A stretch of DNA of 64,000 nucleotides from Rhodopseudomonas boonkerdii (GCF_021184025.1 NZ_CP036537.1:2294001-2358000); one strand, 5' to 3'; counted from the stretch's first letter, positions 33,127 to 42,536 are shown. Numbers and translations are program-made. The notes: generated by a model not told the origin, from the letters alone.

Positions 33127-33933
33127 ATGACTTTTGCCAAGAGCTTTGATGGCGCACCCATCTATTTCGAAACTCATGGCAGAGGTGTGCCACTCATCTT
33201 CTCGGCAGGTATGGGAGGCGGCGGCGGCTTCTGGACGCCGCAGATTGCCGAGCTCGCGAAACAATACCAGGTCATCGTCTACGATCATGTCGGGACGGCG
33301 CGGAGCCGGGGCGACGCGCCGGTCGGGCGCAGCATCGCTGGCATGGCTGGCGATATCGCCAGTGTGCTCGATCATCTCGGCCACGACAAGGCGCATGTGG
33401 TCGGCCATGCGATCGGCGGCATTGTCGGGCTCGAACTCGCGATGACGCAGCCCGAGCGCTTGCGCAGCGTCACCGTGGTCAACGGTTGGGGCCGCGCCGA
33501 TGCATTTTTGCGGCGCTGCTTCGAGGTGCGCAAGGAAATCCTGCGGGTCTCCGGACCGAAGGCCTATGTCCGTGCACAACCGCTGTTTCTGTTTCCGCCG
33601 CAATGGATCGCCGAGAACGAAGCGAAGCTCGACGCGGACGAGGCACATATCGTCTCGCATTTCCCGCCAGCGGAGACGATGAATGCGCGTATCGAGATGT
33701 TTCTCGCCTTCAATCCCGGCGCGCGGTTGCAAGCGATCAAGGCGCCGGTACTGGTAACGACCGCTGCCGACGATGCACTGGTGCCTGCGTATCTGACGCG
33801 CGAACTCGCCGCGGCGATTCCTGGCGCGACATTGCGCGAAGTCAGCTACGGCGCGCATGCCTTCACGGCGGTGACGCCTGACGTGTTCAATACGATGTTG
33901 CTGGCGTTTCTGGCGGGCGTCGATCGCTCGTGA
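33127..33933 (+). CDS. rutD: RutD-type aminoacrylate hydrolase with Ala at the nucleophile position
   Basis: A 268-residue alpha/beta hydrolase closely following E. coli RutD by eye: VVGHAIGG elbow, VNGWGRADAFLRRCFEVRKEIL, RAQPLFLFPPQW and a SYGAHAFTAVTPDVFNTMLLAFL end. The usual Ser is Ala (Ala95) in the elbow, as I recall for E. coli RutD as well. RutD speeds hydrolysis of aminoacrylate to malonic semialdehyde. The catalytic-Ser homologue at 30340 makes this the second RutD-like protein of the cluster. Confidence 0.82.
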   Translation: MTFAKSFDGAPIYFETHGRGVPLIFSAGMGGGGGFWTPQIAELAKQYQVIVYDHVGTARSRGDAPVGRSIAGMAGDIASVLDHLGHDKAHVVGHAIGGIVGLELAMTQPERLRSVTVVNGWGRADAFLRRCFEVRKEILRVSGPKAYVRAQPLFLFPPQWIAENEAKLDADEAHIVSHFPPAETMNARIEMFLAFNPGARLQAIKAPVLVTTAADDALVPAYLTRELAAAIPGATLREVSYGAHAFTAVTPDVFNTMLLAFLAGVDRS

Positions 33934-34124
33934 CCTTTGCGCCGTCTATCAACGAAGCTTGTGACAAGGCGCGGTTTGCGGCCGTGGACCGCGCCATTCC
34001 CGATCCATAGCGATATCCCGCCCGGCACGATGGCGTAAAAGTCAATTGCGCGGGGGGAAAGGCCATGATGTAACCGGCCCCGGACGTCGATTAGATCGAC
34101 TCGAAGGTACGTCGGAACCCATTG

Positions 34125-35231
34125 ATGACCTTATGGTTTGTGTTCGCCTTGATGACCGCCGCGGCAGCTTTCGCCGTGCTGTGGCCGCTCGGCCGGACGA
34201 GCGCCGCGACGGGGGGCACCGAAGTCGCCGTCTATAAGGACCAGCTTGCCGAGGTCGGGCGGGATGTCGCGGCCGGGCTGATCGGACCTGCCGAGGCGGA
34301 AGCGGCGCGGGTCGAGATCGGCCGCAGGTTGCTGGCGGCCGTGGATGCCGACGGCAAGAGCGCGGCGGGGAGCGCGCCGCGCCTGCGCAAGGCGGTGTCG
34401 CTGGTGGCGCTGATCGGGCTGCCGCTGATTGCCGTCGGCGTCTACCTGCCGCTCGGCTCACCGCAGCTTCCGGATATGCCGCTGGCCTCGCGCCAGCAGA
34501 CGCCGAGCCCCAATCAATCGGTTGTCAGCCTGATCGCGCAGGTCGAGGCGCATCTCGAAAAGAACCCCACCGATGCGCGCGGCTGGACGGTGCTGGCGCC
34601 GGTGCTGGCGCGGATCGGCCGCCATGACGACGCGGTGCGCGCCTATCGCAACATCATCACCTTTGGCGGCGACAGCGCGGCGCATCGCGCCGATCTCGGC
34701 GAGGCGATGACCATGGCCGCCAATGGCGTGATCACGGCAGACGCCAAGGCGGAATTCGATCGCGCCGTCGCGCAGGACGCCAATGAGGTGAAGGCGCGTT
34801 TCTTCCTCGGCCTTGCCGCCGAGCAGGATGGTCGCGGCGCCGACGCCGCGACGATCTGGCGCGGGATGCTCGACCAGGCTCCGGCCGATGCGCCGTGGCG
34901 CCCGGCGGTGAGCGCGGCTCTGGCGCGTGTCGGCGGCAAGGGACCGGAGCTCCCTGCGCTGCCCCGGGAGACTGTTGCTGCCGCGCAGGACATGAATGCC
35001 GATGATCGCAGCGCGATGATCCAGGGCATGGTCGATCGTCTGGCAACGCGCCTGAAGCAGGACGGCAGCGATGTGGATGGATGGCTGCGCCTCGTGCGCG
35101 CTTATCTCGTGCTCGGCGAGCACGCCAAGGCAAAGAGCGCGCTGGCCGATGCGCGGCAGGCCGTCGGCAGCGACGCCGAGCGGCTGCGCAAGCTGAATGA
35201 CGGCGTCAAGGACGCCGGTCTCGATGGATAA
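34125..35231 (+). CDS. ccmI: Cytochrome c maturation protein CcmI (CycH)
   Basis: A 368-residue membrane protein. The N-terminal domain has two helices (MTLWFVFALMTAAAAFAVLW and KAVSLVALIGLPLIAVGVYL) and the usual VYKDQLAEVGRDVAAGLI segment; the C-terminal part is TPR-like (WTVLAPVLARIGRHDDAVRAY, EVKARFFLGLAAEQDGR). It presents apocytochrome c to the haem ligation complex in the periplasm. Start at ATG 34125; the TTG just before it is an alternative. First gene of the cycHJKL operon. Confidence 0.9.
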   Translation: MTLWFVFALMTAAAAFAVLWPLGRTSAATGGTEVAVYKDQLAEVGRDVAAGLIGPAEAEAARVEIGRRLLAAVDADGKSAAGSAPRLRKAVSLVALIGLPLIAVGVYLPLGSPQLPDMPLASRQQTPSPNQSVVSLIAQVEAHLEKNPTDARGWTVLAPVLARIGRHDDAVRAYRNIITFGGDSAAHRADLGEAMTMAANGVITADAKAEFDRAVAQDANEVKARFFLGLAAEQDGRGADAATIWRGMLDQAPADAPWRPAVSAALARVGGKGPELPALPRETVAAAQDMNADDRSAMIQGMVDRLATRLKQDGSDVDGWLRLVRAYLVLGEHAKAKSALADARQAVGSDAERLRKLNDGVKDAGLDG

Positions 35232-35237
35232 TTCGCG

Positions 35238-35732
35238 ATGACACGCAAGCAGCGACGACTGACGATGATAGGCGGTGCGCTCGCGATCCTGGCGATCGCG
35301 GCGGGCCTCGTGCTCAATGCGTTGCGCGACAGCATCGTGTTCTTCTCGACGCCGACCATGGCGGCAGAGAAGCAAATCCCGGCAGGCAAGCGGTTTCGCC
35401 TCGGCGGCATGGTGGAGCAGGGCTCGCTGCAGCGTGGCGACAATCTCGCCGTGAGCTTCAAGGTCTCCGACGGCGGCGCGACGCTGCCGGTGAACTACAA
35501 GGGCATTCTCCCGGACCTGTTCCGCGAAGGACAGGGCGTGGTCGCCGAAGGCGCGCTCGACGCGCATGGCGTGTTCAAGGCGGACACCGTGCTCGCCAAG
35601 CATGACGAGACCTATATGCCGAAGGAAGTGGCCGATGCGCTGAAGAAGCAGGGCCGCTGGAAGGAAGGCGAGGGCGGCAAGCCGGTGGTTTCGCAGGACA
35701 CCACCAGCGCCAATCCGAGCATCACACGATGA
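35238..35732 (+). CDS. ccmE: Haem chaperone CcmE (CycJ)
   Basis: A 164-residue membrane-anchored haem chaperone: basic N-terminus with [11 protein letters not shown], one transmembrane helix, the VFFSTPTMA segment, [10 protein letters not shown], and the haem-attaching His in [11 protein letters not shown]. It ferries haem from CcmC/D to CcmF. It lies 6 bases after ccmI and overlaps ccmF by ATGA. Confidence 0.95.
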   Translation: MTRKQRRLTMIGGALAILAIAAGLVLNALRDSIVFFSTPTMAAEKQIPAGKRFRLGGMVEQGSLQRGDNLAVSFKVSDGGATLPVNYKGILPDLFREGQGVVAEGALDAHGVFKADTVLAKHDETYMPKEVADALKKQGRWKEGEGGKPVVSQDTTSANPSITR

Positions 35733-37711
35733 TCGCCGAAGCCGGACATTACGCACTGATCCTCGCGCTCGCGCTGGCGCTGATCCAGTCGACCGTGCCG
35801 GTGGCCGGCGCGCAGCTGCGGGACACCGCGCTGATGAACGTGGCGCGCTCGACGGCGCTGGCGCAGTTTCTGTTCTGCGGATTGTCGTTCCTGGCGCTGA
35901 CCACGCTCTATGTCGCGTCGGACTTCTCCGTCGCCAACGTGTTCGAGAATTCGCATTCGGCCAAGCCGTTGCTCTACAAGATCACCGGCGTATGGGGAAA
36001 CCACGAAGGCTCGATGCTGCTCTGGGTGTCGATCCTCGCTTTCTTCGGCGCGCTGGTGGCGACTTTCGGCAACAATCTGCCGCTGTCGCTGCGCGCCCAT
36101 GTGCTGGCGGTGCAGGGCTGGATCGCCGCGGCGTTCTATCTGTTCATCCTCGCAACCTCGAACCCGTTCCTGCGCATGGCGCAGGCGCCGCTGGAAGGTC
36201 GCGACCTCAATCCGGTGCTGCAGGATATCGGGCTCGCGGTGCATCCGCCGATGCTCTATCTCGGCTATGTCGGCTTCTCCATCTCGTTCTCCTTCGCCGT
36301 CGCCGCGTTGATCGAAGGCCGCATCGACGCCGCCTGGGCGCGCTGGGTGCGGCCATGGACCCTGGTGGCGTGGATTTTTCTCACCCTCGGCATCGCCATG
36401 GGCTCGTACTGGGCCTATTACGAACTCGGCTGGGGCGGCTGGTGGTTCTGGGACCCCGTCGAGAACGCCTCGCTGATGCCGTGGCTGTCCGGCACCGCGC
36501 TGCTGCATTCCGCCATCGTGATGGAGAAGCGCAACGCGCTGAAGGTCTGGACCGTGCTGCTCGCGATCCTCACATTCTCGCTGTCGCTGCTCGGCACCTT
36601 CCTGGTGCGCTCCGGTGTGCTCACCTCGGTGCATGCCTTCGCGACCGATCCGTCCCGCGGCGTGTTCATTCTGGTTATTCTCTGCCTGTTCATCGGCGGC
36701 AGCCTGACGCTTTATCTCTGGCGCGCGCCCTCGCTGAAGCAGGGCGGGCTGTTCGCGCCGATCTCGCGCGAAGGCGCGCTGGTGCTGAACAACCTGTTCC
36801 TCACCACGGCCTGCGCCACCGTCTTTGTCGGCACGCTGTATCCGCTGGCGCTGGAAATGCTGACCGGCGACAAGATCTCGGTGGGGGCGCCGTTCTTCAA
36901 CCTCACATTCGGACCGCTTTTCGTGCCGCTGCTGCTGGCCGTGCCGTTCGGCCCGCTGCTGGCCTGGAAGCGCGGCGATGTCCGCGGCGTCGCGCAGCGG
37001 CTGCTCGCCGCCGGCATCGCAGCGCTGCTCGCCATCGCGCTCGTCTGGGCCTGGACATCGGGCGGCGCGGCGCTGGCGCCGCTGGCGATCGGGCTCGCCG
37101 TGTTCGTCATTGGCGGCGCCATCGTCGATATCGCCGAACGCATCATGCTGTTCCGATTGCCGCCGGCGGTCTCGTTGCGACGCGCGGCCGGTCTGCCGCG
37201 CGCAGCCTGGGGCACGGCTTTCGCGCATGCCGGCCTTGGTGTCGCGCTGATCGGCATCGTGTGCGAGAGCACATGGAATACCGAATTCATCGGCACGCTG
37301 AAGCCGAACGATGTGGCGAAACTCGCCGGTTACGAGCTGACGCTGAAGGAGATCACCCAGCGCCAGGGGCCGAACTATCGCGAGAGCATCGCGCGCTTCC
37401 GCATCACCCGGGACGGTGACGAGATCGGCGAGATGGTGCCCTCGAAACGCAATTTCCCGGCACGGCAGACGTCGACCACCGAGGCGGCGCTGCTGTCGCG
37501 CGGCGCCAGCCAGCTCTATATCTCGCTCGGCGACGACACCACGACCGGCGCCGTCGCGGTGCGCATGTATCACAAGCCGCTGGTGCTGATGATCTGGTGG
37601 GGACCGGTGCTGATGGCGCTGGGCGGCGTGCTGTCGCTGTCCGACCGGCGCCTGCGCGTCGGAGCGCCGAAGCCGGCGAAGTCCGCGCCGACGCTGCAGG
37701 CGGCGGAGTAG
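35729..37711 (+). CDS. ccmF: Cytochrome c haem lyase subunit CcmF (CycK)
   Basis: A 660-residue multi-pass membrane protein with the tryptophan-rich haem-handling motif [14 protein letters not shown] and conserved [22 protein letters not shown] and [18 protein letters not shown] segments. It ligates haem to apocytochromes with CcmI and CcmH. Overlaps ccmE by ATGA (35729-35732). Confidence 0.96.
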   Translation: MIAEAGHYALILALALALIQSTVPVAGAQLRDTALMNVARSTALAQFLFCGLSFLALTTLYVASDFSVANVFENSHSAKPLLYKITGVWGNHEGSMLLWVSILAFFGALVATFGNNLPLSLRAHVLAVQGWIAAAFYLFILATSNPFLRMAQAPLEGRDLNPVLQDIGLAVHPPMLYLGYVGFSISFSFAVAALIEGRIDAAWARWVRPWTLVAWIFLTLGIAMGSYWAYYELGWGGWWFWDPVENASLMPWLSGTALLHSAIVMEKRNALKVWTVLLAILTFSLSLLGTFLVRSGVLTSVHAFATDPSRGVFILVILCLFIGGSLTLYLWRAPSLKQGGLFAPISREGALVLNNLFLTTACATVFVGTLYPLALEMLTGDKISVGAPFFNLTFGPLFVPLLLAVPFGPLLAWKRGDVRGVAQRLLAAGIAALLAIALVWAWTSGGAALAPLAIGLAVFVIGGAIVDIAERIMLFRLPPAVSLRRAAGLPRAAWGTAFAHAGLGVALIGIVCESTWNTEFIGTLKPNDVAKLAGYELTLKEITQRQGPNYRESIARFRITRDGDEIGEMVPSKRNFPARQTSTTEAALLSRGASQLYISLGDDTTTGAVAVRMYHKPLVLMIWWGPVLMALGGVLSLSDRRLRVGAPKPAKSAPTLQAAE

Positions 37712-37715
37712 GGCG

Positions 37716-38189
37716 ATGCGGCGGATGATGGCCGGGCTTCTTGCTTTCGCGCTGCTGGCGGGCTCGCCGGTGCATGCGGTGCAGCCCGACGAGATCATGC
37801 AGGACCCGGCCAAGGAAGCGCGGGCGCGCAACCTGTCGAAAGAGCTGCGCTGCATGGTCTGCCAGAACCAGTCCATCGACGATTCCGACGCGCCGCTGGC
37901 GCGCGACCTGCGCCTGTTGGTGCGCGAGCGCATCGCGGGCGGCGAAAGCGACAGGCAGGTGCTGGATTTCCTGGTCGCGCGCTACGGCGAATTCGTCCTG
38001 CTGAAGCCGCGCCTGGAACTGCACACGCTGTTGCTGTGGCTGCTGACGCCGCTGGTGCTGATCGGCGGGGCCGGCGCGCTGTGGTGGCAGACCCGGCGAC
38101 GCAAGAGCCACGACACCATCGCCGCTCTGACGGTGGAAGAAGAGGCCCGGATCGAACGGCTGCTGCAGGCGCAGGACAAGTCGAAGTAA
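37716..38189 (+). CDS. ccmH: Cytochrome c maturation thiol protein CcmH (CycL)
   Basis: A 157-residue protein with a signal peptide (ending SPVHA), the redox motif LRCMVCQN that keeps the apocytochrome CxxCH cysteines reduced, and one C-terminal transmembrane helix (LLLWLLTPLVLIGGAGALWW). It begins 4 bases after ccmF and closes the operon. It is convergent with the GntR gene, 13 bases away. Confidence 0.94.
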   Translation: MRRMMAGLLAFALLAGSPVHAVQPDEIMQDPAKEARARNLSKELRCMVCQNQSIDDSDAPLARDLRLLVRERIAGGESDRQVLDFLVARYGEFVLLKPRLELHTLLLWLLTPLVLIGGAGALWWQTRRRKSHDTIAALTVEEEARIERLLQAQDKSK

Positions 38190-38202
38190 ACGGGCCCGCG
38201 GT

Positions 38203-38883
38203 CTATTTCTGGAGAGCGGCCTGAATATTGCGTCCGGTGCGTTCGATATGTTCGCGCAAGATTCGGGTCGCATCGCGTGTGCGGCGCTCGATTACCGCAT
38301 GGGCCATGGCCGTATGTTCCGCGGGAACGTCGCGATCCGGCCGATGCTTCTTCAGGAAGATGCGGCGATAGCGATCGCTCTGGTCATGCAGGGTGGCGCA
38401 GAACTGGCGCAGCAATGGCATTCCGCAGGCCGCGATCAGTTCGGCGTGGAAGGCGCGGTGCGCGACCTCCCAGACCTCCTGTTCGGCGACTGACCGTGAG
38501 CCGCGCTTGCAACGGCTGAGCTGGTGAAGCGCGCCCAGCACGCGGCCTTCCCATGCGATGTCGCCGTGTTCGATGGCCTCCCTGATCGCCAGTCCCTCGA
38601 ATTCGATACGCAGACGGATGATCTCGGTCAGATTCTCGGCCGAAACCGGCGTGACGCGATAGCCGCGCTGGTCGATCAGCGCGACGAGACCGTCATTCTC
38701 GAGCCGGCACAGCGCCTCGCGCAACGGGCTGAGGCTGACGCCGAAGGCGGCGCGCAGGCGGTCGAGATTGAGCTTGCTGCCGGGCAACAACTCGCCGCGC
38801 ATGATGGCGTCGCGCAGACGGACGACGAGGGCGGTCGAGAGGGTGGCGGGCGCCGGAAGGGGCGTGGTGGCTGTGTTGCTCAT
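38203..38883 (-). CDS. GntR-family regulator (FadR/FCD type)
   Basis: A 226-residue regulator: N-terminal winged helix (LRDAIMRGELLPGSKLNLDRLRAAFGVSLSPLREALCRLE) and an all-helical FCD effector domain with putative metal-binding His residues (AHRAFHAELIAACG, RILREHIERTG). It lies 7 bases downstream of the amidohydrolase gene on the same strand, so the enzyme and its regulator form an operon that probably also controls the divergent transporter gene at 39922. Confidence 0.88.
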   Translation of the reverse strand: MSNTATTPLPAPATLSTALVVRLRDAIMRGELLPGSKLNLDRLRAAFGVSLSPLREALCRLENDGLVALIDQRGYRVTPVSAENLTEIIRLRIEFEGLAIREAIEHGDIAWEGRVLGALHQLSRCKRGSRSVAEQEVWEVAHRAFHAELIAACGMPLLRQFCATLHDQSDRYRRIFLKKHRPDRDVPAEHTAMAHAVIERRTRDATRILREHIERTGRNIQAALQK

Positions 38884-38890
38884 GATCAGG

Positions 38891-39787
38891 TCAACTGATG
38901 GATTCGAAACCGTAGAGCGAAGCCGGGTTGTCCACCAGTGCCAGTTTCTGCGATCGGGCGCAGGGCAGCCAGAGTGGAATGAGATCGACGAGATCGCCGT
39001 CATTCGGCATCGCCACGGGACAGATCGGATGCGGCCAGTTGCTGCCCCACAGGATCCGATCCGGGCGGAGGGCGACAACCTTCTCGATCATGGGCAGCAT
39101 GTCGCGATGCGGATAGGGCTCGGCGGACAGCCGGTACAGGCTGGCGAGCTTGACCCAGCAGCGATCCGTATCGAGCAGGCGGAGCAGTGTCCGGAACGGT
39201 TCGGAATCGACGCCTTCGGCGGCGCTGATGCGGGCCAGGTGATCGAGCACGAACGGACTGCGCGTCGCCAGCAATTGCGGCGCGATGTCGACGAGCTCCG
39301 TGGCCTTGTTGAAATGCAGGACCAGATGCCAGCCGAGATCGAAGGTTTCGCCAGCGAGGCGGTCCAGATGCGCAAAGGACGCGCCGCCGCTCACCACCGT
39401 CGACATCCGGCAGCCGCGCATGCCGCGGCGATGCATGTCCGCAAGTTCGCTTTCGGGGAGGCCTGAGGGGATCACGGCCACGCCGCGCAAGCGGGTCGGA
39501 TTGCGGTCGAGCGCCGCCAGGGTGGCGCTGTTGTCGGTGCCATGCGCGCCGCCATGCACGATCACGGCGCGATCGACGCCGAGCACGTCGTGAAGCTGCA
39601 TGAGGTCTTCATAGGTGCAGTCCTCCGGCGTGTAGCTGCGCTGATCGCTGAAGGGAAACTGCGCCTGCGGACCGAAGACGTGGACATGGGTGTCGCACGC
39701 GCCTTTCGGCATGGCGAAGGCCGGACGCCTCGGATGGCGGTCGGGACCGGGGCAGGGTTTGGGCGAGCCGGATGTGTGTGAACTCAT
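38891..39787 (-). CDS. Amidohydrolase-2 family hydrolase (2-pyrone-4,6-dicarboxylate hydrolase-like)
   Basis: A 298-residue TIM-barrel hydrolase with the CDTHVHVFGP HxH motif, VIVHGGAHGTDN, WHLVLHFNKA and the C-terminal ILWGSNWPHP. Members such as LigI open lactones of aromatic breakdown. The Asp usual in the GxDWPH motif is Asn here (GSNWPHP), so catalysis may differ. It is divergent from the TctC-type binding protein, pointing to uptake and breakdown of a carboxylic acid. Confidence 0.82.
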   Translation of the reverse strand: MSSHTSGSPKPCPGPDRHPRRPAFAMPKGACDTHVHVFGPQAQFPFSDQRSYTPEDCTYEDLMQLHDVLGVDRAVIVHGGAHGTDNSATLAALDRNPTRLRGVAVIPSGLPESELADMHRRGMRGCRMSTVVSGGASFAHLDRLAGETFDLGWHLVLHFNKATELVDIAPQLLATRSPFVLDHLARISAAEGVDSEPFRTLLRLLDTDRCWVKLASLYRLSAEPYPHRDMLPMIEKVVALRPDRILWGSNWPHPICPVAMPNDGDLVDLIPLWLPCARSQKLALVDNPASLYGFESIS

Positions 39788-39921
39788 GGTTGCGCTTCTC
39801 CACCACCGGTCGGCCATCCCTGCATGGACAGCGCGAATTTTGCCGCCGATTTGACGACGGCGCCAAGCGGTGTCAACATAAAATCGACGAAACAAAAAAA
39901 ATCGATTATTTGGAGGATGGC

Positions 39922-40893
39922 GTGAGGTATTGGGTTTCTGCAGTCACGGCGCTGGTGATGGCGTCCGTGATCGGTCAGCCGGCACAGGCCGCGGGGTTTC
40001 CGGACCGCGGCGTCAAGATCGTGGTGCCGTTCCCGGCCGGGGGATCGAATGATGTGGTGGCGCGGTTGCTCGGCACCAAGCTGTCCGAACTCTGGGGCCA
40101 GCCGGTGGTGGTCGACAATCGCCCCGGCGGCGGCGGCAATATCGGCGCCGAGGCGGTGGCCCGTTCGCCCGCCGACGGCTACACGCTGCTGCTGACAGCG
40201 CCGGGGCCGCTCGCAGTCAATCAATCGCTTTATACGCAGCTGCCGTTCAATCCGGTGCAGGATTTCACGCCGGTGGCGCTGATCGCTTCGGTGCCGATCG
40301 TGCTCGCTGTGAATCCCGGCGTGAAGGCGACGACCGTGGCCGAACTCGTCGCGCTGGCGAAGGCGTCGCCGGGCAAGCTGAATTTCGGATCGTCGGGCCT
40401 TGGATCGACCAATCATCTCGCCGGCGAATTGCTGAAGACACGCGCCGGTATCGACATCGTGCATGTGCCTTATCGCGGGGCAGCGCCGGCGATGAACGAT
40501 CTCATCGGTGGACAGATCCCGATCCTGTTCGACAACATGCCGGCGGTTCGTCCCCAGGTGCAAGGCAAGACGATCCGCGCGCTGGCCGTTGCCGGTGCGA
40601 CCCGCTCATCGCTTTTCCCGGAGCTGCCGACGATGGCCGAGGCCGGCATCGCGAATTTCGAGGCGTCGTCATGGTTCGGCCTCGTGGCGCCGGCGAAGAT
40701 GCCGCCGGACGTCACCAAGGCCTTGATCGGCGGCGTGGCGAAGGTGATGAAGGACCCCGATATGACGAAGCGGCTGGCGGAGGTCGGGGCCGAGCCCGGC
40801 ACCTTGTCCGGCGACGCGTTCGGCGCTTTCCTCCGCACCGAGTCGCAGAAATGGGGGCAGGTGGTGAAGACCGCAGGGGCGAAGGTCGACTGA
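39922..40893 (+). CDS. Tripartite tricarboxylate transporter substrate-binding protein (TctC/Bug family)
   Basis: A 323-residue exported binding protein with GTG start at 39922 supported by GGAGG at 39912. It has a signal peptide ending QPAQA, then the family hallmarks VKIVVPFPAGGSNDVVARLLG, NRPGGGGNIGAEAVARS, ADGYTLLLTAPGPLAVN and HVPYRGAAPAMNDLIGGQI. No TctA or TctB membrane partners are in the window, as is common for Bug proteins. Divergent from the amidohydrolase operon. Confidence 0.9.
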   Translation: MRYWVSAVTALVMASVIGQPAQAAGFPDRGVKIVVPFPAGGSNDVVARLLGTKLSELWGQPVVVDNRPGGGGNIGAEAVARSPADGYTLLLTAPGPLAVNQSLYTQLPFNPVQDFTPVALIASVPIVLAVNPGVKATTVAELVALAKASPGKLNFGSSGLGSTNHLAGELLKTRAGIDIVHVPYRGAAPAMNDLIGGQIPILFDNMPAVRPQVQGKTIRALAVAGATRSSLFPELPTMAEAGIANFEASSWFGLVAPAKMPPDVTKALIGGVAKVMKDPDMTKRLAEVGAEPGTLSGDAFGAFLRTESQKWGQVVKTAGAKVD

Positions 40894-40961
40894 CGGCGGC
40901 GCTCTCTTTGCGGTGTCGGTGACCGCCGGTCCGCGATCCCATGATTGAAGATAGGAACGAC

Positions 40962-41348
40962 ATGTCGAAAACAGATGCCAAGCTCGATGAACTGAAAGCC
41001 CGCTACGAGACCATGATCGGCTTCACGCCGCCGAAGATCGCAAAGCGGCTCGAGCTTGGCATGCGCGTCGACCCCGGTCTTGTCGCTGCGCTTGAAGACT
41101 GGCGCATCGCCGCGCTCACGCCGGCGGCGCTCGATCAGAAGACGGTGCAGCTGATGGCGTTTGCCATCCTGCTGGTGCAGACCTCCGAAGCCGCCGCCAA
41201 TCACGCCAGGGCGGCCATCAAGGCGGGGGCGACGCTGGACGAACTCCACGCCAGCGCCGGCATCGCCGCACTCTTCCGCGGCGTCGCGGCCTTCAACATG
41301 GCAGGCGAGATTCTCGCGGGCCTGTTTCCGGAAACACGCTCCGATTGA
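40962..41348 (+). CDS. Carboxymuconolactone decarboxylase / AhpD-like protein lacking CxxC
   Basis: A 128-residue CMD-family protein (ARYETMIGFTPPKIAKRLELG, LAFAILL-like core, HARAAIKAGATLDELHASAGIAALFRG). At the usual CxxC site the sequence is QTSEAAANHARAA: both cysteines are missing and only the His remains, so peroxidase/AhpD activity is unlikely and a decarboxylase-like role is possible. Start at ATG 40962 with AGGA upstream. Downstream of the TctC gene, probably co-transcribed. Confidence 0.8.
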   Translation: MSKTDAKLDELKARYETMIGFTPPKIAKRLELGMRVDPGLVAALEDWRIAALTPAALDQKTVQLMAFAILLVQTSEAAANHARAAIKAGATLDELHASAGIAALFRGVAAFNMAGEILAGLFPETRSD

Positions 41349-41475
41349 TCGCAAATCGCTGCGCGTGTTGCTGTGAATGTGACTGGATCTACTCCGCGCG
41401 TTGAAGTTTTTAGGTGTTACTGTTCTTGATTGTCAGTCCGTTAAATTGAGGCCGGCCGCGCCACCCTCCAGGAGG

Positions 41476-41511
41476 GTTGCGGTCGGCCCTCAATCACCAG
41501 TCCGCTAAACT
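41476..41511. repeat. Left 36-bp direct repeat bounding a 4.7 kb segment
   Basis: The 36 bases match 46181-46216 at 35 positions and lie within a larger stem (ATTGAGG at 41445 pairing with CCTCAAT at 41488). The 322-base gap 41349-41670 holds only this element and the terminator at 41625. It may be an attachment or recombination site, or a dispersed intergenic repeat. Confidence 0.7.
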
Positions 41512-41624
41512 AAGATGCGTGGTGAAGCGTTGCGAAAGAAGATCTCGCCGCGCGCGCTTTTTCAGAACAAGATTGAGAGAGCGAGCGTGATCGGATAGGC
41601 CGAAAGACACACAGCAGAATGAAA

Positions 41625-41647
41625 AAGGCCGCCATAATAGCGGCCTT
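41625..41647 (-). terminator. Rho-independent terminator for the CsbD gene
   Basis: AAGGCCGC (41625-41632) pairs with GCGGCCTT (41640-41647) around a 7-base loop. On the minus strand the stem is followed by a run of T (complement of the A run at 41622-41626), 24 bases after the CsbD stop. Confidence 0.8.
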
Positions 41648-41670
41648 CTCTATTGACATGCTTGTGCTAC

Positions 41671-41886
41671 TCAGAGCGGCTTCTTGAGCGCATCAGCGGT
41701 CTTGTCGATCGCATCCTTCGTCGCATTTTTGGCGTCGCCCATAGCCTTCTGCGCGTCGCCCTTGGCTTCCTGCGCCGCGCCTTCTGCCTTGAGTTTGTCG
41801 GATCCGGTGATCTCGCCGATGCCCTGCTTGGCCTTGCCAACTGCCTCATTGGCGATGCCCTTGATCTTGTCGGTGGTGCCGCTCAT
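41671..41886 (-). CDS. CsbD-family stress-response protein
   Basis: A 71-residue hydrophilic protein with the CsbD pattern ([27 protein letters not shown]) followed by Lys/Ala-rich repeats ([25 protein letters not shown]). CsbD proteins are abundant, disordered and induced by general stress. Start at 41886 with GGAGAAAGAA on the minus strand. A strong terminator follows it. Confidence 0.88.
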   Translation of the reverse strand: MSGTTDKIKGIANEAVGKAKQGIGEITGSDKLKAEGAAQEAKGDAQKAMGDAKNATKDAIDKTADALKKPL

Positions 41887-42098
41887 TTCTTTCTCCAATC
41901 TGTAAGTAACTGGCAACGGCTTACGAACTCATTCGCTGTGCTGACGGTTCCAGCCATCAGCCATAATATGTCGGTTAACAGACAAAAGGGGGGTGCCGGG
42001 AGTATAAGCGGCAACTATCGTGCAATCGCTGCTTAACCGAGAGTGCGGGCTCCTTCCGCAAGACTTGCATCGCACGCTAATGCGGTATTGTTGAACAC

Positions 42099-42536
42099 AT
42101 GACCCAAGACCTGACGATTATAAGTGCCCCGGCGTTCTCGATGATTTGCAATGAAGCGTTCTCATTGCGAAAGGAGGTCTTTGTCCGTGAGCAAGGAGTG
42201 TCTGAGGCCGAAGAGTTTGACATCGATGACCTCACAGCGGTGCATTTGGTTGCCCTACTCGCTGGTGAAGTTGTCGGGACCCTGCGGTTGGTCTCGGAAG
42301 ACAGACATATCAAAATAGGTCGGGTCGCCGTTTCCCATGGCGCGAGGGGTAAAGGTATTGCAAAGCAGATGATCTCGCGTGCGATGAAAACTTCGAAGTC
42401 TGCTGGGAATGAGCGCTTTCACCTAGCGGCACAGGTCGACAAAGTCGGCTTTTACATGAAGCTGGGCTTTAAAGCCTATGGTGAAGAGTTCATGGATGGC
42501 GGCATGCCTCACGTGGCTATGCGAAACTATGATTGA
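42099..42536 (+). CDS. GNAT-family N-acetyltransferase (ElaA/YjcF-like)
   Basis: A 145-residue acetyltransferase: AFSLRKEVFVREQGVSEAEEFD at the start, acetyl-CoA motif RVAVSHGARGKGIAKQMI and a VGFYMKLGFKAYGEEFMDGGMPHVAM end. The DNA is visibly AT-richer than the flanking core genes, suggesting it came with the segment bounded by the 36-bp repeats. Substrate unknown. Confidence 0.83.
   Translation: MTQDLTIISAPAFSMICNEAFSLRKEVFVREQGVSEAEEFDIDDLTAVHLVALLAGEVVGTLRLVSEDRHIKIGRVAVSHGARGKGIAKQMISRAMKTSKSAGNERFHLAAQVDKVGFYMKLGFKAYGEEFMDGGMPHVAMRNYD

Noticed and set aside
35612..37933. A 773-residue minus-strand frame across ccmF
   Set aside because: Antisense shadow of ccmF; Gln/Arg/His-rich sequence without motifs. 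The plus-strand ccmF has clear family motifs.
41445..41511. tRNA or tmRNA attachment site
   Set aside because: The sequence forms a simple stem but lacks a cloverleaf or CCA end; it is better described as a direct/dispersed repeat.
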